This document shows positions 1 to 9,606 of a stretch of DNA of 64,000 nucleotides, piece by piece. This DNA is from Aliiruegeria sabulilitoris (GTDB lineage Bacteria > Pseudomonadota > Alphaproteobacteria > Rhodobacterales > Rhodobacteraceae). Numbering within the stretch: position 1 is the first letter of the stretch; each line of letters opens with the position of its first letter. Both the position numbers and the translations under genes were made by a program. Location of the stretch: NCBI RefSeq assembly GCF_001558155.1, contig NZ_LOAS01000010.1, positions 186,001-250,000 on the forward strand, in the 5' to 3' direction. The notes under the pieces were generated by a model. It was given only the letters and a program-made list of their open reading frames with translations. It was not told the DNA's origin and searched no databases.

Positions 1-1064
1 TCCGGCATCTCGAAACCGGCGGTCTTGACGTGGCTGAAGTTGTAGGCCGGCCACTGGCCACCCTTCAGCACCTGGTTCACGATCACGTCGCGGTCGATCG
101 CCAGCGTGAGCGCACGACGCACGCGCGGATCCTGGATTTCGGGCTTCGCATCGGGGCGCAGGTTGAAGGCGTAGTAGTAGGAGCAGAGCCGCGGCACGGA
201 ATGCGCCTCGTCCGGCAGCTCTTCCTGCAGCGCCGGGAACTGGCCTGCGGGCAGCGGCTCGAGATGATCGAACTCGCCCGCCTTGTAACGAGTCAGCGCC
301 TGCGTCTCGGAGTTGATGATGAGGCCGGTCGTCTTCTCGATGATGACGCTGTCGGCATTCCAGTACATCGGGTTCTTTTCGCGCGTGTGGTACTCGTTCA
401 GCACCATCGCGGTCAGGTTGTAGGCGCCGTTATTGACCATGTTCTCCGGGTCGGTCCACTTGGCGCCGAATTTCTCGACCGTGGCCTGATGGACCGGCGA
501 GAGCGTGGCATAGGTGGTCATGGCCGGGAAATAGGGCAGCGGCTGCGTGAGCTGCACTTCCAGCGTCTTGTCGTCGATCGCCTTGACGCCAAGCTCGGAG
601 GGGTCCTTCTCGCCGGCGACGATCTCCTTGGCGTTCACCATCGAGGTCAGCTCGACATACCAGGCATAGGGCGAGGCGGTCGCCGGATCGGCGGCGCGCT
701 GCCAGGCGTAGACGAAGTCCTGCGCGGTGACCGGGTCGCCATTGGACCATTTCGCGTCACGCAGGTGGAAGGTGTAGGTCTTGTTGCCGTTGGAAGCCTC
801 GTAGCTCTCGGCCATGCCGGGGATCAGGTTGCCATCGGCGTCCTGGATCATCAGCCCTTCGAAGAGGTCTCGGATCACGTGGGAGCCGGCGGTTTCCTCG
901 TTCAGCTGCGGGTCCAGCGTCGGGAACTGGTCAAGCAGACGATAGGTGAAGGTCTGGTTGTCGGAGAGCTTCTCTCCGGTCACCGGATGCGTGCCCTCGG
1001 CCAACGAAGCGGTCGCGAATACGGCCGTCGCTGCTGTGAGCGTGAGCATTGCCTTGAGGTTCAT
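1..1064 (-). CDS. Peptide ABC transporter substrate-binding protein (partial, C-terminus outside window)
   Basis: Periplasmic binding protein of the SBP_bac_5 (OppA/DppA) family, which delivers peptides to an ABC importer. About 354 codons are visible and the frame is still open at the window edge. The N-terminus (MNLKAMLTLTAATAVFATAS) is a signal peptide, followed by OppA-type segments such as LDPQLNEETAG, FEGLM, YTFHLRDAKWSNGDPVTA and YAWQRAADP, and later DPRVRRALTLAIDRD. The start at 1064 is preceded by a GGGAGA ribosome site. The permease and ATPase genes would be expected beyond position 1. Substrate specificity cannot be read from the sequence. Confidence 0.93.
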   Translation of the reverse strand, partial: MNLKAMLTLTAATAVFATASLAEGTHPVTGEKLSDNQTFTYRLLDQFPTLDPQLNEETAGSHVIRDLFEGLMIQDADGNLIPGMAESYEASNGNKTYTFHLRDAKWSNGDPVTAQDFVYAWQRAADPATASPYAWYVELTSMVNAKEIVAGEKDPSELGVKAIDDKTLEVQLTQPLPYFPAMTTYATLSPVHQATVEKFGAKWTDPENMVNNGAYNLTAMVLNEYHTREKNPMYWNADSVIIEKTTGLIINSETQALTRYKAGEFDHLEPLPAGQFPALQEELPDEAHSVPRLCSYYYAFNLRPDAKPEIQDPRVRRALTLAIDRDVIVNQVLKGGQWPAYNFSHVKTAGFEMP

Positions 1065-1316
1065 TATTGTCTCCCTGTTGATGGCAAGATGGGTCCGGGC
1101 TTTCGCCTCCAGACGTGCCTGCAGGCACTATGAACGCGCGGACCGACTGGCGCCAATATTTTCTGCTCGACGCGGGGCACAAGGGTGACGTAGCGGAACA
1201 CAGAGCGCTGCCAAGCGAATTCAAGGGCTTCGCGCATGCGGCATCAAAGCGCTTCAAACACCAGTCCCGTGATTGCGTTATAATGCCCGAATCGGTCAAT
1301 CCGGTTGACGGAAAAC

Positions 1317-2447
1317 TCAAAGAATCTGCAGCAACGACAACTCTTCGGGCCCGTAGAAGACCTCGTCCTCGAGCCCATCGGTCAGGTCGGCTGACCCAGT
1401 CAGGAAGAGCCCCGCGGAAACCCCGGTATCCTCGTTGAACCAGACCCCGCCGGTGAAACCGAGCGCATGCCCCGCATGGCCGATCAGCGACCCCGGAATG
1501 CGCTTCTCGCTGCGATAAATCGTCAGCCCGAGGCCGAACGCGCCGAAATGGCCATCGCAATCATTGCCGTTGGGCGCATCGGGCGTGAACTTCCAGCTTG
1601 TCGCGCGTTGCAGGGCGCCGGCCGGACTGTCATCGCCCAGAAGCCGCGCCAGCCGCGCCGCTTCGATGACGCTCATGCGCAGCCCCGCATGGGGCGAAAA
1701 CAGCAGCGTGTCGCGCTGCAACTCGTAATCGGCAAAACGGAAACCGCGCCCGTCTCCCCAGACGATATCGGCGCTCCAATCCGCCGCCTCCGGCTCGGTT
1801 TGCGGCTCGAACCCGGCCCGGCGCCGTTGATAGAGCGGCACGCGCCGCGCCCGTTCCGCAGCCGGCACACCGGCCCAGTTGAAGCCGCCCCCAATCCCCG
1901 CCGGCGCCAACACGAACTCCCGCGCAAGGGTGTCGAAACGGCGCCCCGTGACCGCTTCCAGCACGGCCCCCAACAGCACGTAGTTGAGGTTGCAATACCG
2001 GAACCAGCTCCCCGGCGCGTTTTCGGACTCCACCGCGCCGGCATTGGCCGCAACAAACCCCATCGGGCTTAGCGGGCGCTCGAAAATATACCCCGCCGCA
2101 TCGGTCAGCCCGGAGGTGTGGTTGAGCAACATCCGCACCGTGACCCCCGAAAGCGTGCCCGGATCGCCCTCCAACAGCCCCGCCACCTCCGCGTCGAGAT
2201 CCAGTTTCCCGCAAACGGCCAGCGCACAGGCAACCCGCGCCGTCGCCGCCTTGGAGATCGAGGCCATGCGCAGCCGCATCCCCGGATCGGCAAGGGCATT
2301 GCTGCCCGTCGCCGGCCGATCCGGGTGAATCCTGCCCGTGACATGCGCCTGCTCGCGGCCATCCCGATCGATCAGGCAGATCCCGCCACCGAGAAAGCCC
2401 CCCTCCGAAACGGCCCCCTCCAGCCGCTCCTTCAGCCGTTCAAACAT
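1317..2447 (-). CDS. Serine hydrolase, beta-lactamase class C / esterase family
   Basis: A 376-residue protein of the beta-lactamase (PF00144) family, which covers class C beta-lactamases, D-aminopeptidases and esterases. The nucleophile motif SxxK is SISK at about residues 63-66, the second motif is YCN at about 149-151, and a late HAGH/GFTGG segment near residue 325 fits the third active-site element. No signal peptide is obvious, so a cytoplasmic esterase or peptidase is more likely than a true beta-lactamase. It lies upstream of the oppA-like gene on the same strand with a gap of about 250 bp, so a shared transcript is possible but unproven. Its substrate is unknown. Confidence 0.88.
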   Translation of the reverse strand: MFERLKERLEGAVSEGGFLGGGICLIDRDGREQAHVTGRIHPDRPATGSNALADPGMRLRMASISKAATARVACALAVCGKLDLDAEVAGLLEGDPGTLSGVTVRMLLNHTSGLTDAAGYIFERPLSPMGFVAANAGAVESENAPGSWFRYCNLNYVLLGAVLEAVTGRRFDTLAREFVLAPAGIGGGFNWAGVPAAERARRVPLYQRRRAGFEPQTEPEAADWSADIVWGDGRGFRFADYELQRDTLLFSPHAGLRMSVIEAARLARLLGDDSPAGALQRATSWKFTPDAPNGNDCDGHFGAFGLGLTIYRSEKRIPGSLIGHAGHALGFTGGVWFNEDTGVSAGLFLTGSADLTDGLEDEVFYGPEELSLLQIL

Positions 2448-2489
2448 GCAAGTCTCCGTTGTTTTCCGTCCAGACGCGTCGGCACGGGG

Positions 2490-3860
2490 TCAGGCTTCAA
2501 ACGCCCGGATCATATCGATCACCTCGGCCGTCTTGCGCTCCAGCAGCGCCCTGTCGCCACGCGCCTCCACGTTCAGGCGCAGCACCGGTTCGGTCGAGGA
2601 GCGCCTCAGGCTGAGCCGCCAGTCGGCAAAGCTGAGCCCCAACCCGTCCATCCGGTCGATCTCGCAGCCCTCGCCCGTCAGCGCGGCCTCGATGGCCTCC
2701 ATCGCCGCGCCGGCATCGGTGACGCGGAAGTTGATCTCGCCCGAGGAGGGATAGCGCGCGCGCATATCGCCAATCAGCGCCGAGAGCGGCTGGCCCGTCC
2801 GGCAGACATGCTCGGCGATGAGCAGCCATGGAATCATGCCGCTGTCGCAATACATGAAGTCGCGAAAATAATGATGCGCCGACATCTCGCCGCCATAGAC
2901 CGCATCCATCTTGCGCATCGTCGCCTTCACATGCACATGGCCGGTCAGCGACACGACCGCCTCGCCGCCGTTCTGCGCCACGATTTCCTGCGTGTTCCAC
3001 ATCACGCGCGGGTCATGCACGATCTTCGCGCCCGGCACCTTCTCCAGGAAGGCCCGCGCCAGCAGCCCGACCAGGTACTCGCCATCAATGAAGGCGCCGG
3101 TTTCGTCGAACAGGAAACAGCGGTCGAAATCGCCATCCCAGGCGACGCCGAAATCCGCTCCCGCGGCGCGCACGGCCTCGGCGGTCACGGGGCGGTTTTC
3201 CGGCAGGAGCGGGTTCGGGATACCGTTCGGAAAGCTCCCGTCGGGCATATGATGCAGCCGCTCGAAAACGATCTCCGTCCCGCGCGCCTCCAGCGCCGTG
3301 GCAATGGCATCGAAGCACGGCCCTGCACAGCCATTACCGGCATTCACCAGCACCTTGCAGCCCGAAAGCGCGGTCGGATCGACGAAGGACAGAACCTTCT
3401 CGACATAGGCCGGCCGGGGATCTTCCTGCCGCAAACGTCCACGCGGACCAAACGGTGCATCGATCCCGGCGGCGACGAGGTCGTGCATCTCGCGGAAACC
3501 GCCATCGGGCGGGATCGGGCGGGCGCCGGCCTCCACCAGTTTGATGCCGTTGTAGTCGATCGGGTTATGCGAGGCCGTCACCATCAGCCCGCCCCCCGCG
3601 TCGAAATGATCGGTCGCGAAATAGACCTCCTCGGTGCCGCAGAGCCCGATATCGATCACGTCGACACCGCTCTCCAGCAAACCTTCCGCAAGGGCCGCCT
3701 GGAAACTCTGCGAACTGGCGCGAATGTCCCGGCCCAGCACCACCGTTCCCGGCTCCATCACCCGGGCAAAGGCCCGGCCGATCTGGCGGCAGATATTCTC
3801 GTCGAGGTCTTCGCCGACGCGCCCGCGCACGTCATAGCTCTTGAAACAGCCGAGCTTCAT
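2490..3860 (-). CDS. Phosphomannomutase / phosphoglucomutase
   Basis: Alpha-D-phosphohexomutase family enzyme of about 456 residues that interconverts hexose-6-phosphate and hexose-1-phosphate, feeding GDP-mannose or UDP-glucose synthesis for surface polysaccharides. The phosphoserine loop TASHNP is at about residues 95-100, the metal-binding loop is DGDFDRC near residue 240, and the sugar-binding loop reads GEMSAHHYFRDF. I chose the start at MKLGCFKSYDVRG (3860) because the family begins here and GGGAG precedes it. The open frame runs further upstream but that extension has no family similarity. The serine hydrolase gene follows about 40 bp downstream, so the two are probably cotranscribed. 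Confidence 0.93.
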   Translation of the reverse strand: MKLGCFKSYDVRGRVGEDLDENICRQIGRAFARVMEPGTVVLGRDIRASSQSFQAALAEGLLESGVDVIDIGLCGTEEVYFATDHFDAGGGLMVTASHNPIDYNGIKLVEAGARPIPPDGGFREMHDLVAAGIDAPFGPRGRLRQEDPRPAYVEKVLSFVDPTALSGCKVLVNAGNGCAGPCFDAIATALEARGTEIVFERLHHMPDGSFPNGIPNPLLPENRPVTAEAVRAAGADFGVAWDGDFDRCFLFDETGAFIDGEYLVGLLARAFLEKVPGAKIVHDPRVMWNTQEIVAQNGGEAVVSLTGHVHVKATMRKMDAVYGGEMSAHHYFRDFMYCDSGMIPWLLIAEHVCRTGQPLSALIGDMRARYPSSGEINFRVTDAGAAMEAIEAALTGEGCEIDRMDGLGLSFADWRLSLRRSSTEPVLRLNVEARGDRALLERKTAEVIDMIRAFEA

Positions 3861-3999
3861 CCCGGATCTCCCGCTCATCCACGTTCCCTCGCTTATGCAC
3901 GTTCCTCCGGGCGCGACCAAGGCCCGGCCCGCCAACGCGCGGCGCGACTTGCCCGAACCGTCTCCCTCGATTAGGGCTGCCGGCAAACAGGAGGCGCGC

Positions 4000-4665
4000 A
4001 TGATAGATCTGGCCGGTTGGGGAGAGTTCCTTTGCGCCCTGTTGTTCTTCCTGCTCTCCCACTCCATCCCGGTCCGCCCGCCGGTAAAGGCCGCAATCGT
4101 GGCCCGGATCGGCGCGCGCGGCTTCACCCTCGCCTATTCCGCCCTGTCGCTCGGCGCGCTCGGCTGGCTGATCGGCGCGACGGGGCGCGCGCCCAGCGTC
4201 CTGCTCTGGGACCGGCTCCCCTGGCAGACATATGTTCCCCTGGTCGGCATGGCACTGGCCTGTGCCATCGCCGCGCTGGCTATCGCGCGCCCGAACCCGC
4301 TCTCCTTCGGCGGCGCGCAGAACGCCCGGTTTGACCCGCAGGCCCCCGGCATTGTCGGCTGGTTCCGCCACCCCTTGCTGGTGGCTCTGCTGGTCTGGTC
4401 GCTGGGACATATCCCGCCGAACGGCGAATTGGCGCCGGTCCTGCTCTTCGCGCTCTTCGCCGGGTTCTCGGTTCTCGGCATGCGGATCATCGACCGGCGG
4501 ATGCAACGCCAGCTTGGTCCGGTCGAATGGCAACGGTTCGCCACCACGCGCCATGCGCTGCGCATCACCCCCGGCGGCGTGAAGCGCCTGCTCTGGGGTG
4601 CCCTGGCCTATCTTGCCCTTCTTTTTTCGCATGAGGCGATCATCGGCGTTACGCCGCTTCCGTGA
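4000..4665 (+). CDS. NnrU family integral membrane protein
   Basis: A 221-residue membrane protein resembling the NnrU family (PF07298), first noted near denitrification genes and related in topology to isoprenylcysteine methyltransferase-like proteins. Several hydrophobic segments are visible: GWGEFLCALLFFLLSHSIPV at the N-terminus, a pair in the middle (LAYSALSLGALGWLIGATG and VPLVGMALACAIAALAIA), and a late ALVWSLGH/VLLFALFAGFSVLG stretch. The start at 4000 follows a strong AGGAGG site. No nitric oxide reductase genes are in the window, so its role is unknown. It is divergent from the phosphomannomutase gene. Confidence 0.82.
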   Translation: MIDLAGWGEFLCALLFFLLSHSIPVRPPVKAAIVARIGARGFTLAYSALSLGALGWLIGATGRAPSVLLWDRLPWQTYVPLVGMALACAIAALAIARPNPLSFGGAQNARFDPQAPGIVGWFRHPLLVALLVWSLGHIPPNGELAPVLLFALFAGFSVLGMRIIDRRMQRQLGPVEWQRFATTRHALRITPGGVKRLLWGALAYLALLFSHEAIIGVTPLP

Positions 4666-4683
4666 CCCGGAAGGCCGCTTTCC

Positions 4684-6423
4684 CTAGAAGGTATCAAGGA
4701 TCAGGTTGAGGAACTCGCGTCGGTATTTCGGACAGGCGAACCGGGTACACATTGCCTGGCTGGCCGCGACCATCTCGGCGCATCGGGCAGGGTTCTCCCG
4801 CGCCCAGGCGAGTTTCTCCTCGATATCGCCCGCGCCGGGCTCCAGCGGAATGTAATGCTGCCAGGGGCGGAAGGCGCCGGTATAGAACAGCTCCCAGCCA
4901 TCCTCCTCCTTCAGGACCACGGAGTTGGAATTGGCCGCGGTGAAGAAATTCGAGCCGGTATCGTGCCCCGACAGGCTGGCGATGTAGCGGTAGCCATAGA
5001 CCCAGGGGAGCGGCACGCGCTCGGTACAGTAGAGCGACAGCAGGGAATCTTCCCGCAGCTTCCTGAACTGGTCCGGCAGGGTGAAACCGATATCGAAATC
5101 CGGATGGCCGAAATAGCGGCTGACGAATTCATATCGCGTGAGTTGCATCAGCTCCGCTTCCAGCAGCGTCTCCGCCTCGCTGCCACGCTCCGCCTTCATC
5201 AGGTCCTGCAGGATCTGGTGCGACGGGCGGCGGATCTTCTGATCGGGGAAGCGGTCGGCCAGCGCGCGCCCGGCCAGGTTGCCGCGCCAGACCAGCGCGT
5301 CCTTCTTCTCCTCGAACGGAATCGGATCAGGCGTCTCGGCTTGCGCGAAATGGCGCTCGCCGATGGTGTGATAGCCCGGCAAGGGCCAAAGCACGAGATT
5401 GGCCGCCCCGGGCCGCCGGTTATAGGTGACGATCCTGTTGTCAGGCGCGCGCATGCCGTCCGCGCCAAGGTTGCGCCCATCCTGCATGTCGATCTCCATC
5501 GCCCGTGGCCGGTGCAGCGACAGGACCTCGTTCAGAACCCCCTGCACCCGGTCGAGCTTGGGGATGCGCGGACGCGCGAGGAAGCGGTCCGCCTCCCAAC
5601 CGAGCTCCCGAATGAGCGGCAGCGGTTCGCCCTGTCGGTCGAGCACCTGCGCCCGCCCGTCCCAGACGGCATGCACGGCAGAATGGCGGTTTGCGTCGAG
5701 CAGGGCATCGGGGGCGGGGTCCAGCGCCGCGCAATGGCGCGCTACCGATTCCACGAAAAGGCGGTCGATCGGCGCCGCGACCCGTTTCGGCCCGGCAACC
5801 TCCATCCCACCGCGCAGCGCCACGAGTTGCCGCTTGCGCTTCTCCCGGATCTTGCGCCCCGGCCCGCCCGGAACCTTGCGCAGCTCGAACCACGGCAACA
5901 GCCGCTCGGCCAGGTCGCCCGGCTGGTCGCTGTCTATATTGTAGCGAATGAACCGTTCATTGCCTTCGAAATGGGTCAGCACATCCGAGATATGCCGCTC
6001 CCAGTCCCGCAACCAGAACTGCGGCACCTCGCTGACCGGCAAGCCCAGATGATGGGCATGGAAGCGGATATACTGGCCGTCATGGTGGCTTGCCCGGCTG
6101 GCGGCCCAGGCCTCCGGATCGCGCTCGTTCAGAAGGAAAACCGCCTCGGGGAACTGTTCCTCCAGGAAACGGAATTCCTTGAAGGCTTCCAGCATCGGCC
6201 GGTCGTAGCGGTGCACGCTCTCAAGGTCCGAAAAAAGCCGGGCCTGGGGCCAATCCGTTAACGGACGCTTACCAACGGCTTTGGAATAGTAAATATCCTC
6301 GGCCAGCCCCCCCTGCCCCCAGTGGCGGGACTCGTAGCCATTTGCCTGGAACAGCTCGGAAATGAATTTCGTTCCGCATCGGTTGAATCCGATCTGAAAG
6401 ACGACAGGGGCGGGCGATGCCAT
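4684..6423 (-). CDS. Fusion of sulfotransferase-like domain with GT90 glycosyltransferase domain
   Basis: A protein of about 579 residues. The first 200 residues look like a PAPS-dependent sulfotransferase: the P-loop-like GFNRCGTKFISELF lies near the N-terminus, and a later FLLNERDPEAWAASRASH resembles the 3'-phosphate-binding segment. The C-terminal part, from about residue 260 to the end, matches glycosyl transferase family 90 (CAP10/LpsA type): LVWRGNLAGR, SNFFTAANSNSVVLK and FRPWQHYIPL. Together these suggest assembly of a sulfated glycan or LPS/capsule decoration in the cytoplasm. I chose the MASPAPVVF start (6423) because AAGGAT lies 8 bp upstream; a longer start at 6456 is possible. 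Domain calls are from recognised motifs and exact substrates are unknown. Confidence 0.78.
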   Translation of the reverse strand: MASPAPVVFQIGFNRCGTKFISELFQANGYESRHWGQGGLAEDIYYSKAVGKRPLTDWPQARLFSDLESVHRYDRPMLEAFKEFRFLEEQFPEAVFLLNERDPEAWAASRASHHDGQYIRFHAHHLGLPVSEVPQFWLRDWERHISDVLTHFEGNERFIRYNIDSDQPGDLAERLLPWFELRKVPGGPGRKIREKRKRQLVALRGGMEVAGPKRVAAPIDRLFVESVARHCAALDPAPDALLDANRHSAVHAVWDGRAQVLDRQGEPLPLIRELGWEADRFLARPRIPKLDRVQGVLNEVLSLHRPRAMEIDMQDGRNLGADGMRAPDNRIVTYNRRPGAANLVLWPLPGYHTIGERHFAQAETPDPIPFEEKKDALVWRGNLAGRALADRFPDQKIRRPSHQILQDLMKAERGSEAETLLEAELMQLTRYEFVSRYFGHPDFDIGFTLPDQFRKLREDSLLSLYCTERVPLPWVYGYRYIASLSGHDTGSNFFTAANSNSVVLKEEDGWELFYTGAFRPWQHYIPLEPGAGDIEEKLAWARENPARCAEMVAASQAMCTRFACPKYRREFLNLILDTF

Positions 6424-6729
6424 CAGGCGATCCTTGTTTTGAAAGGGCTTTCGCACCGAAATCTACGGCGCTTCATGCATGTGGTGAACCTGGTTCCTTG
6501 AAAAGTCGCAAACAACTTGGTCGGAAATTTGGCCCCCGCGTGCCCATTGGATGCGGGGCGCGCCTTTCCACCGATGATGACCCTGCGCCTTTGAGGAAAA
6601 TCTTAACGGGATGCCTTTTTTTCGCCCGATTTCATTAAGCCAGGGGAAAGGCAAATATCATCATCTGAACCCATCGAGTTGATCCGGTGCGACGCCCCTC
6701 CGGGCGCGGACAATACGGTGGGGCAGACC
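6424..6729. other. Intergenic region between divergent genes
   Basis: This 306-bp stretch separates the sulfotransferase/GT90 fusion (minus) from the RTX glycoside hydrolase (plus). It must contain both promoters and is richer in A and T towards 6600-6660, but I could not pick out a convincing -35/-10 pair. I see no coding frame or repeat in it. Confidence 0.5.
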
Positions 6730-9519
6730 ATGACAACGACCATCTCCTTCGAAACTTCCGACACGGCTCTAGGCACGGTCTCGGGCGACATGTTCGGCGG
6801 CAATTTCCTGATCGACCGCGACCGCATGGACGACGGCACCTATGACGAGGCGATCACCGATCTCGGGCTGAGCAACCTGCGCTATCCCGGCGGAACCGTG
6901 ACCGAATGGTATTTCGACCTCAACGACCCCAACAAGACCTGGGGCTGGGACCCGGAACGCGGAGAATGGCGCGAGCTGGAGCCGCTCTCCGATTTTCTTG
7001 CCGATGCGGCGGCGATGGGCGTTGGCGTCGACATGGTCATTCCCACCGGTTGCCTGCTGACCGAGGGCGATGTCGGCAGCCGCGTGCCCATCGATACCGC
7101 CTATCAGGATGTCTACAATTTCGTCTACCACCTGCTGTCGGGCGTCTATGGCGAGGCCGAGATCGTCACCCTCGAGATCGGAAACGAATACTGGCTGGGC
7201 GGCGGCATGGATGTGGGCGAATACGCTCAGGTGGCGTCCGTCATCGCCGAGGCCTCGCAGGACGCGATGTACCAGCTCAAGGCCGACGGCCGCGTTCCGG
7301 CCGATTGGGACGAGCCGGAAATCGCCATTCAGCGCGGTCAGTACGGCAAGTATTCCACCGAAAAAGGCTGGGTTCAGAACGATTACCTGATCGACGCGAT
7401 CTCCGACAAGGCCGCCGCGGCCATCGACGCCGTCGTGACCCATTACTACGCTTCAGGCGACTACGAGGATCTCGCCGGCACGTCCTATCGTTTCGACTAT
7501 CTCGATAGCTGGAACGAGAGCGGGCGCTTCGGCGATCTGGACTACTACGTCACCGAGTGGAATGTCGCCGGCAACAATTCCGACGATCTCGGCATGCGCG
7601 GCGCTTCGGTCATGTTCTACATCTTCTCCGAGATGGTGACCCGGGGCGTGGATGCCGCCTATGCCTGGCCCGTCCAGCAGACGACCGACATCACGCTGAC
7701 AGGCAACGAGGGCGACACGTCCCTGACCATTTCCGGTGAAGCCTTCGCGATGCTGTCCGAAAATACCGCCGGAAAGGACCTGATCGCGCGGCACGACTAC
7801 GGCGACGGGCATGTCTATGTCTATGAAGACGCCGATCAGACCGTCGTCTACATCGCGTCGCGCAACGGCGGCGACAGCGAGGTGGAACTCGATCTCACCG
7901 CGCTCGGGCTGGATGGCTACTATTACACCACCACGACGCTCGGCACCGATGGCGCGCTCGACGACCCCGATGCCGAACCGATCCTCTCGATCGAGACCGG
8001 CTATACCAATACCGGCGGATCGGCCCTGTTCGACATCGGCGGCTATGGCGTCGTGCAGATCGTGTTCGAGCGCGGCGATACCTTCCTGCACGAACTCCTG
8101 GGCACGGAAAGCAGCGACGTGCTGTCTGGCTCCGACACCGAGGATGCGATGAACGGGCTCGGCGGCAACGACACCATTTATGGCGCGGGCGCCAATGACT
8201 CGCTTTTCGGCGGCGACGGGATCGATACGATCTCGGGCGGCGACGGCGACGACCAGATCTCCGGCGACAAGGGCGCCGACAAGCTCTTCGGCGATTCCGG
8301 TTCCGACTGGATCGGCGGCGGCGACGACAATGACCGGATCGATTCCGGCAGCGGCGCGGATATCGTGGGCGGTGACGGGGGCGACGACCAGATCATCGAT
8401 GGCGGCGGTGCGGACCGGGTCTGGATGGGCGATGGCAACGACAAGTTCGAGGACTGCGCCCTGAACGACAATGGCAATGACGAGGTCTATGGCGGCGAGG
8501 GCGACGACCGGATCGTCGCCTATGCGGGCGATGACCTGCTCATGGGCGAGAACGGGAACGATCGCATATACGGCGGCACCGGTCATGACACGCTGGAAGG
8601 CGGCGATGACGACGACACGCTGAATGGCGAGGGGCAGGACGACCTGCTCAATGGCGGCGACGGGCGCGACAAGCTGTATGGCGGCCACGGCCAGGACGAG
8701 ATCTTCGGCATGGAAGGCGACGACTGGATGTATGGCGAAGGCGGCGACGACATCATGGATGGCGGCGATGGCCGAGACCTCGTCGACGGCGGTGTTGGCG
8801 CCGATGTGCTGATCGGCAATGCCGGCGACGACAAGCTCTATGGCCGCGCCGGCGGCGACACGCTCGAAGGCGGAAGCGGCAGGGACTACCTCTATGGCGG
8901 CGCCGACAGCGACACCCTTACAGGTGGCACCGAGGATGACCGCCTTTACGGCGAGGATGGCAACGACCAGCTCTTCGGCGAGGATGGCGATGACCGGCTC
9001 TATGGCGGTCTCGATAGCGACAGGCTGGACGGCGGCGCAGGCAGGGACATCCTCGACGGCGGCGCCGGCAACGATTTGCTCAAGGGCGATGCCGACGACG
9101 ACTGGCTCTACGGCCGGGACGGTGACGACGTGATGCACGGCGGCTCCGGACGGGACCTGCTCGAGGGCGGTGTCGGCGATGACTGCCTGTTCGGGGATGA
9201 CGGGGATGACTTCCTCGCCGGGGGCGACGGGCAGGACCTGCTGGTCGGCGGCACGGGCAACGACACACTCGTTGCCAGCGACGATGGCGGCTGGCTTCAG
9301 GGCGGCGAAGGCAATGACACGTTCGTCTTCGACACGTCCGAGGGCGTCCACAATGTCTATGATTTCGAGGCCGGAGACACGATTCGGATCGCCGGCGGCG
9401 GACAACTCGACATCGATTACCAGGACAACGGGAATATCGAGATCACCTGCGGCGACACGACGATCGTGCTCTACGGCTCCGATCCCGGTGTGGTTGCAGA
9501 CGATTACCTTGTCGCCTGA
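6730..9519 (+). CDS. Secreted RTX protein with N-terminal glycoside hydrolase (clan GH-A-like) domain
   Basis: A protein of about 929 residues. The first roughly 450 resemble alpha-L-arabinofuranosidase-type clan GH-A hydrolases: FGGNFLIDRDR, NLRYPGGTVTEWYFD, a putative acid/base glutamate in TLEIGNEYWLGGG, and a putative nucleophile glutamate in YYVTEWNVAG. From about residue 470 to 890 it consists of several dozen glycine/aspartate nonapeptides of the GGxGxDxLx type, which bind calcium. The C-terminus ends VVADDYLVA. No Sec signal peptide is visible, so export by a type I system is expected. A T1SS lies about 50 kb away in this window. I chose ATG 6730 because the hydrolase homology starts right after it and GGTGGGG is upstream. 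Confidence 0.88.
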   Translation: MTTTISFETSDTALGTVSGDMFGGNFLIDRDRMDDGTYDEAITDLGLSNLRYPGGTVTEWYFDLNDPNKTWGWDPERGEWRELEPLSDFLADAAAMGVGVDMVIPTGCLLTEGDVGSRVPIDTAYQDVYNFVYHLLSGVYGEAEIVTLEIGNEYWLGGGMDVGEYAQVASVIAEASQDAMYQLKADGRVPADWDEPEIAIQRGQYGKYSTEKGWVQNDYLIDAISDKAAAAIDAVVTHYYASGDYEDLAGTSYRFDYLDSWNESGRFGDLDYYVTEWNVAGNNSDDLGMRGASVMFYIFSEMVTRGVDAAYAWPVQQTTDITLTGNEGDTSLTISGEAFAMLSENTAGKDLIARHDYGDGHVYVYEDADQTVVYIASRNGGDSEVELDLTALGLDGYYYTTTTLGTDGALDDPDAEPILSIETGYTNTGGSALFDIGGYGVVQIVFERGDTFLHELLGTESSDVLSGSDTEDAMNGLGGNDTIYGAGANDSLFGGDGIDTISGGDGDDQISGDKGADKLFGDSGSDWIGGGDDNDRIDSGSGADIVGGDGGDDQIIDGGGADRVWMGDGNDKFEDCALNDNGNDEVYGGEGDDRIVAYAGDDLLMGENGNDRIYGGTGHDTLEGGDDDDTLNGEGQDDLLNGGDGRDKLYGGHGQDEIFGMEGDDWMYGEGGDDIMDGGDGRDLVDGGVGADVLIGNAGDDKLYGRAGGDTLEGGSGRDYLYGGADSDTLTGGTEDDRLYGEDGNDQLFGEDGDDRLYGGLDSDRLDGGAGRDILDGGAGNDLLKGDADDDWLYGRDGDDVMHGGSGRDLLEGGVGDDCLFGDDGDDFLAGGDGQDLLVGGTGNDTLVASDDGGWLQGGEGNDTFVFDTSEGVHNVYDFEAGDTIRIAGGGQLDIDYQDNGNIEITCGDTTIVLYGSDPGVVADDYLVA
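8110..9350 (+). repeat. RTX nonapeptide repeat array within coding sequence
   Basis: Imperfect 27-bp periodicity encodes GGDGDDxLxG-type calcium-binding nonapeptides, with phrases such as LYGGDGDD, LEGGSGRDYLYGG and LFGEDGDDRLYGG. The array is continuous apart from an acidic interruption near 8450 (FEDCALNDNGNDE). Its strand bias also produces a long meaningless open frame on the opposite strand. Confidence 0.92.
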
Positions 9520-9606
9520 TGCCAATTCGTCTCGGCCTTTGGCCTTGCCTTGGTGTGTATTCGGCGCGATGAACCAGCGACCGAAGCTTCTGGAAAGGCC
9601 TGGGCC

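Noticed and set aside
2118-3974. Long plus-strand open frame opposite the phosphomannomutase and serine hydrolase genes
   Set aside because: It is a high-GC antisense shadow with no domain, and it overlaps two well-supported enzymes on the other strand.
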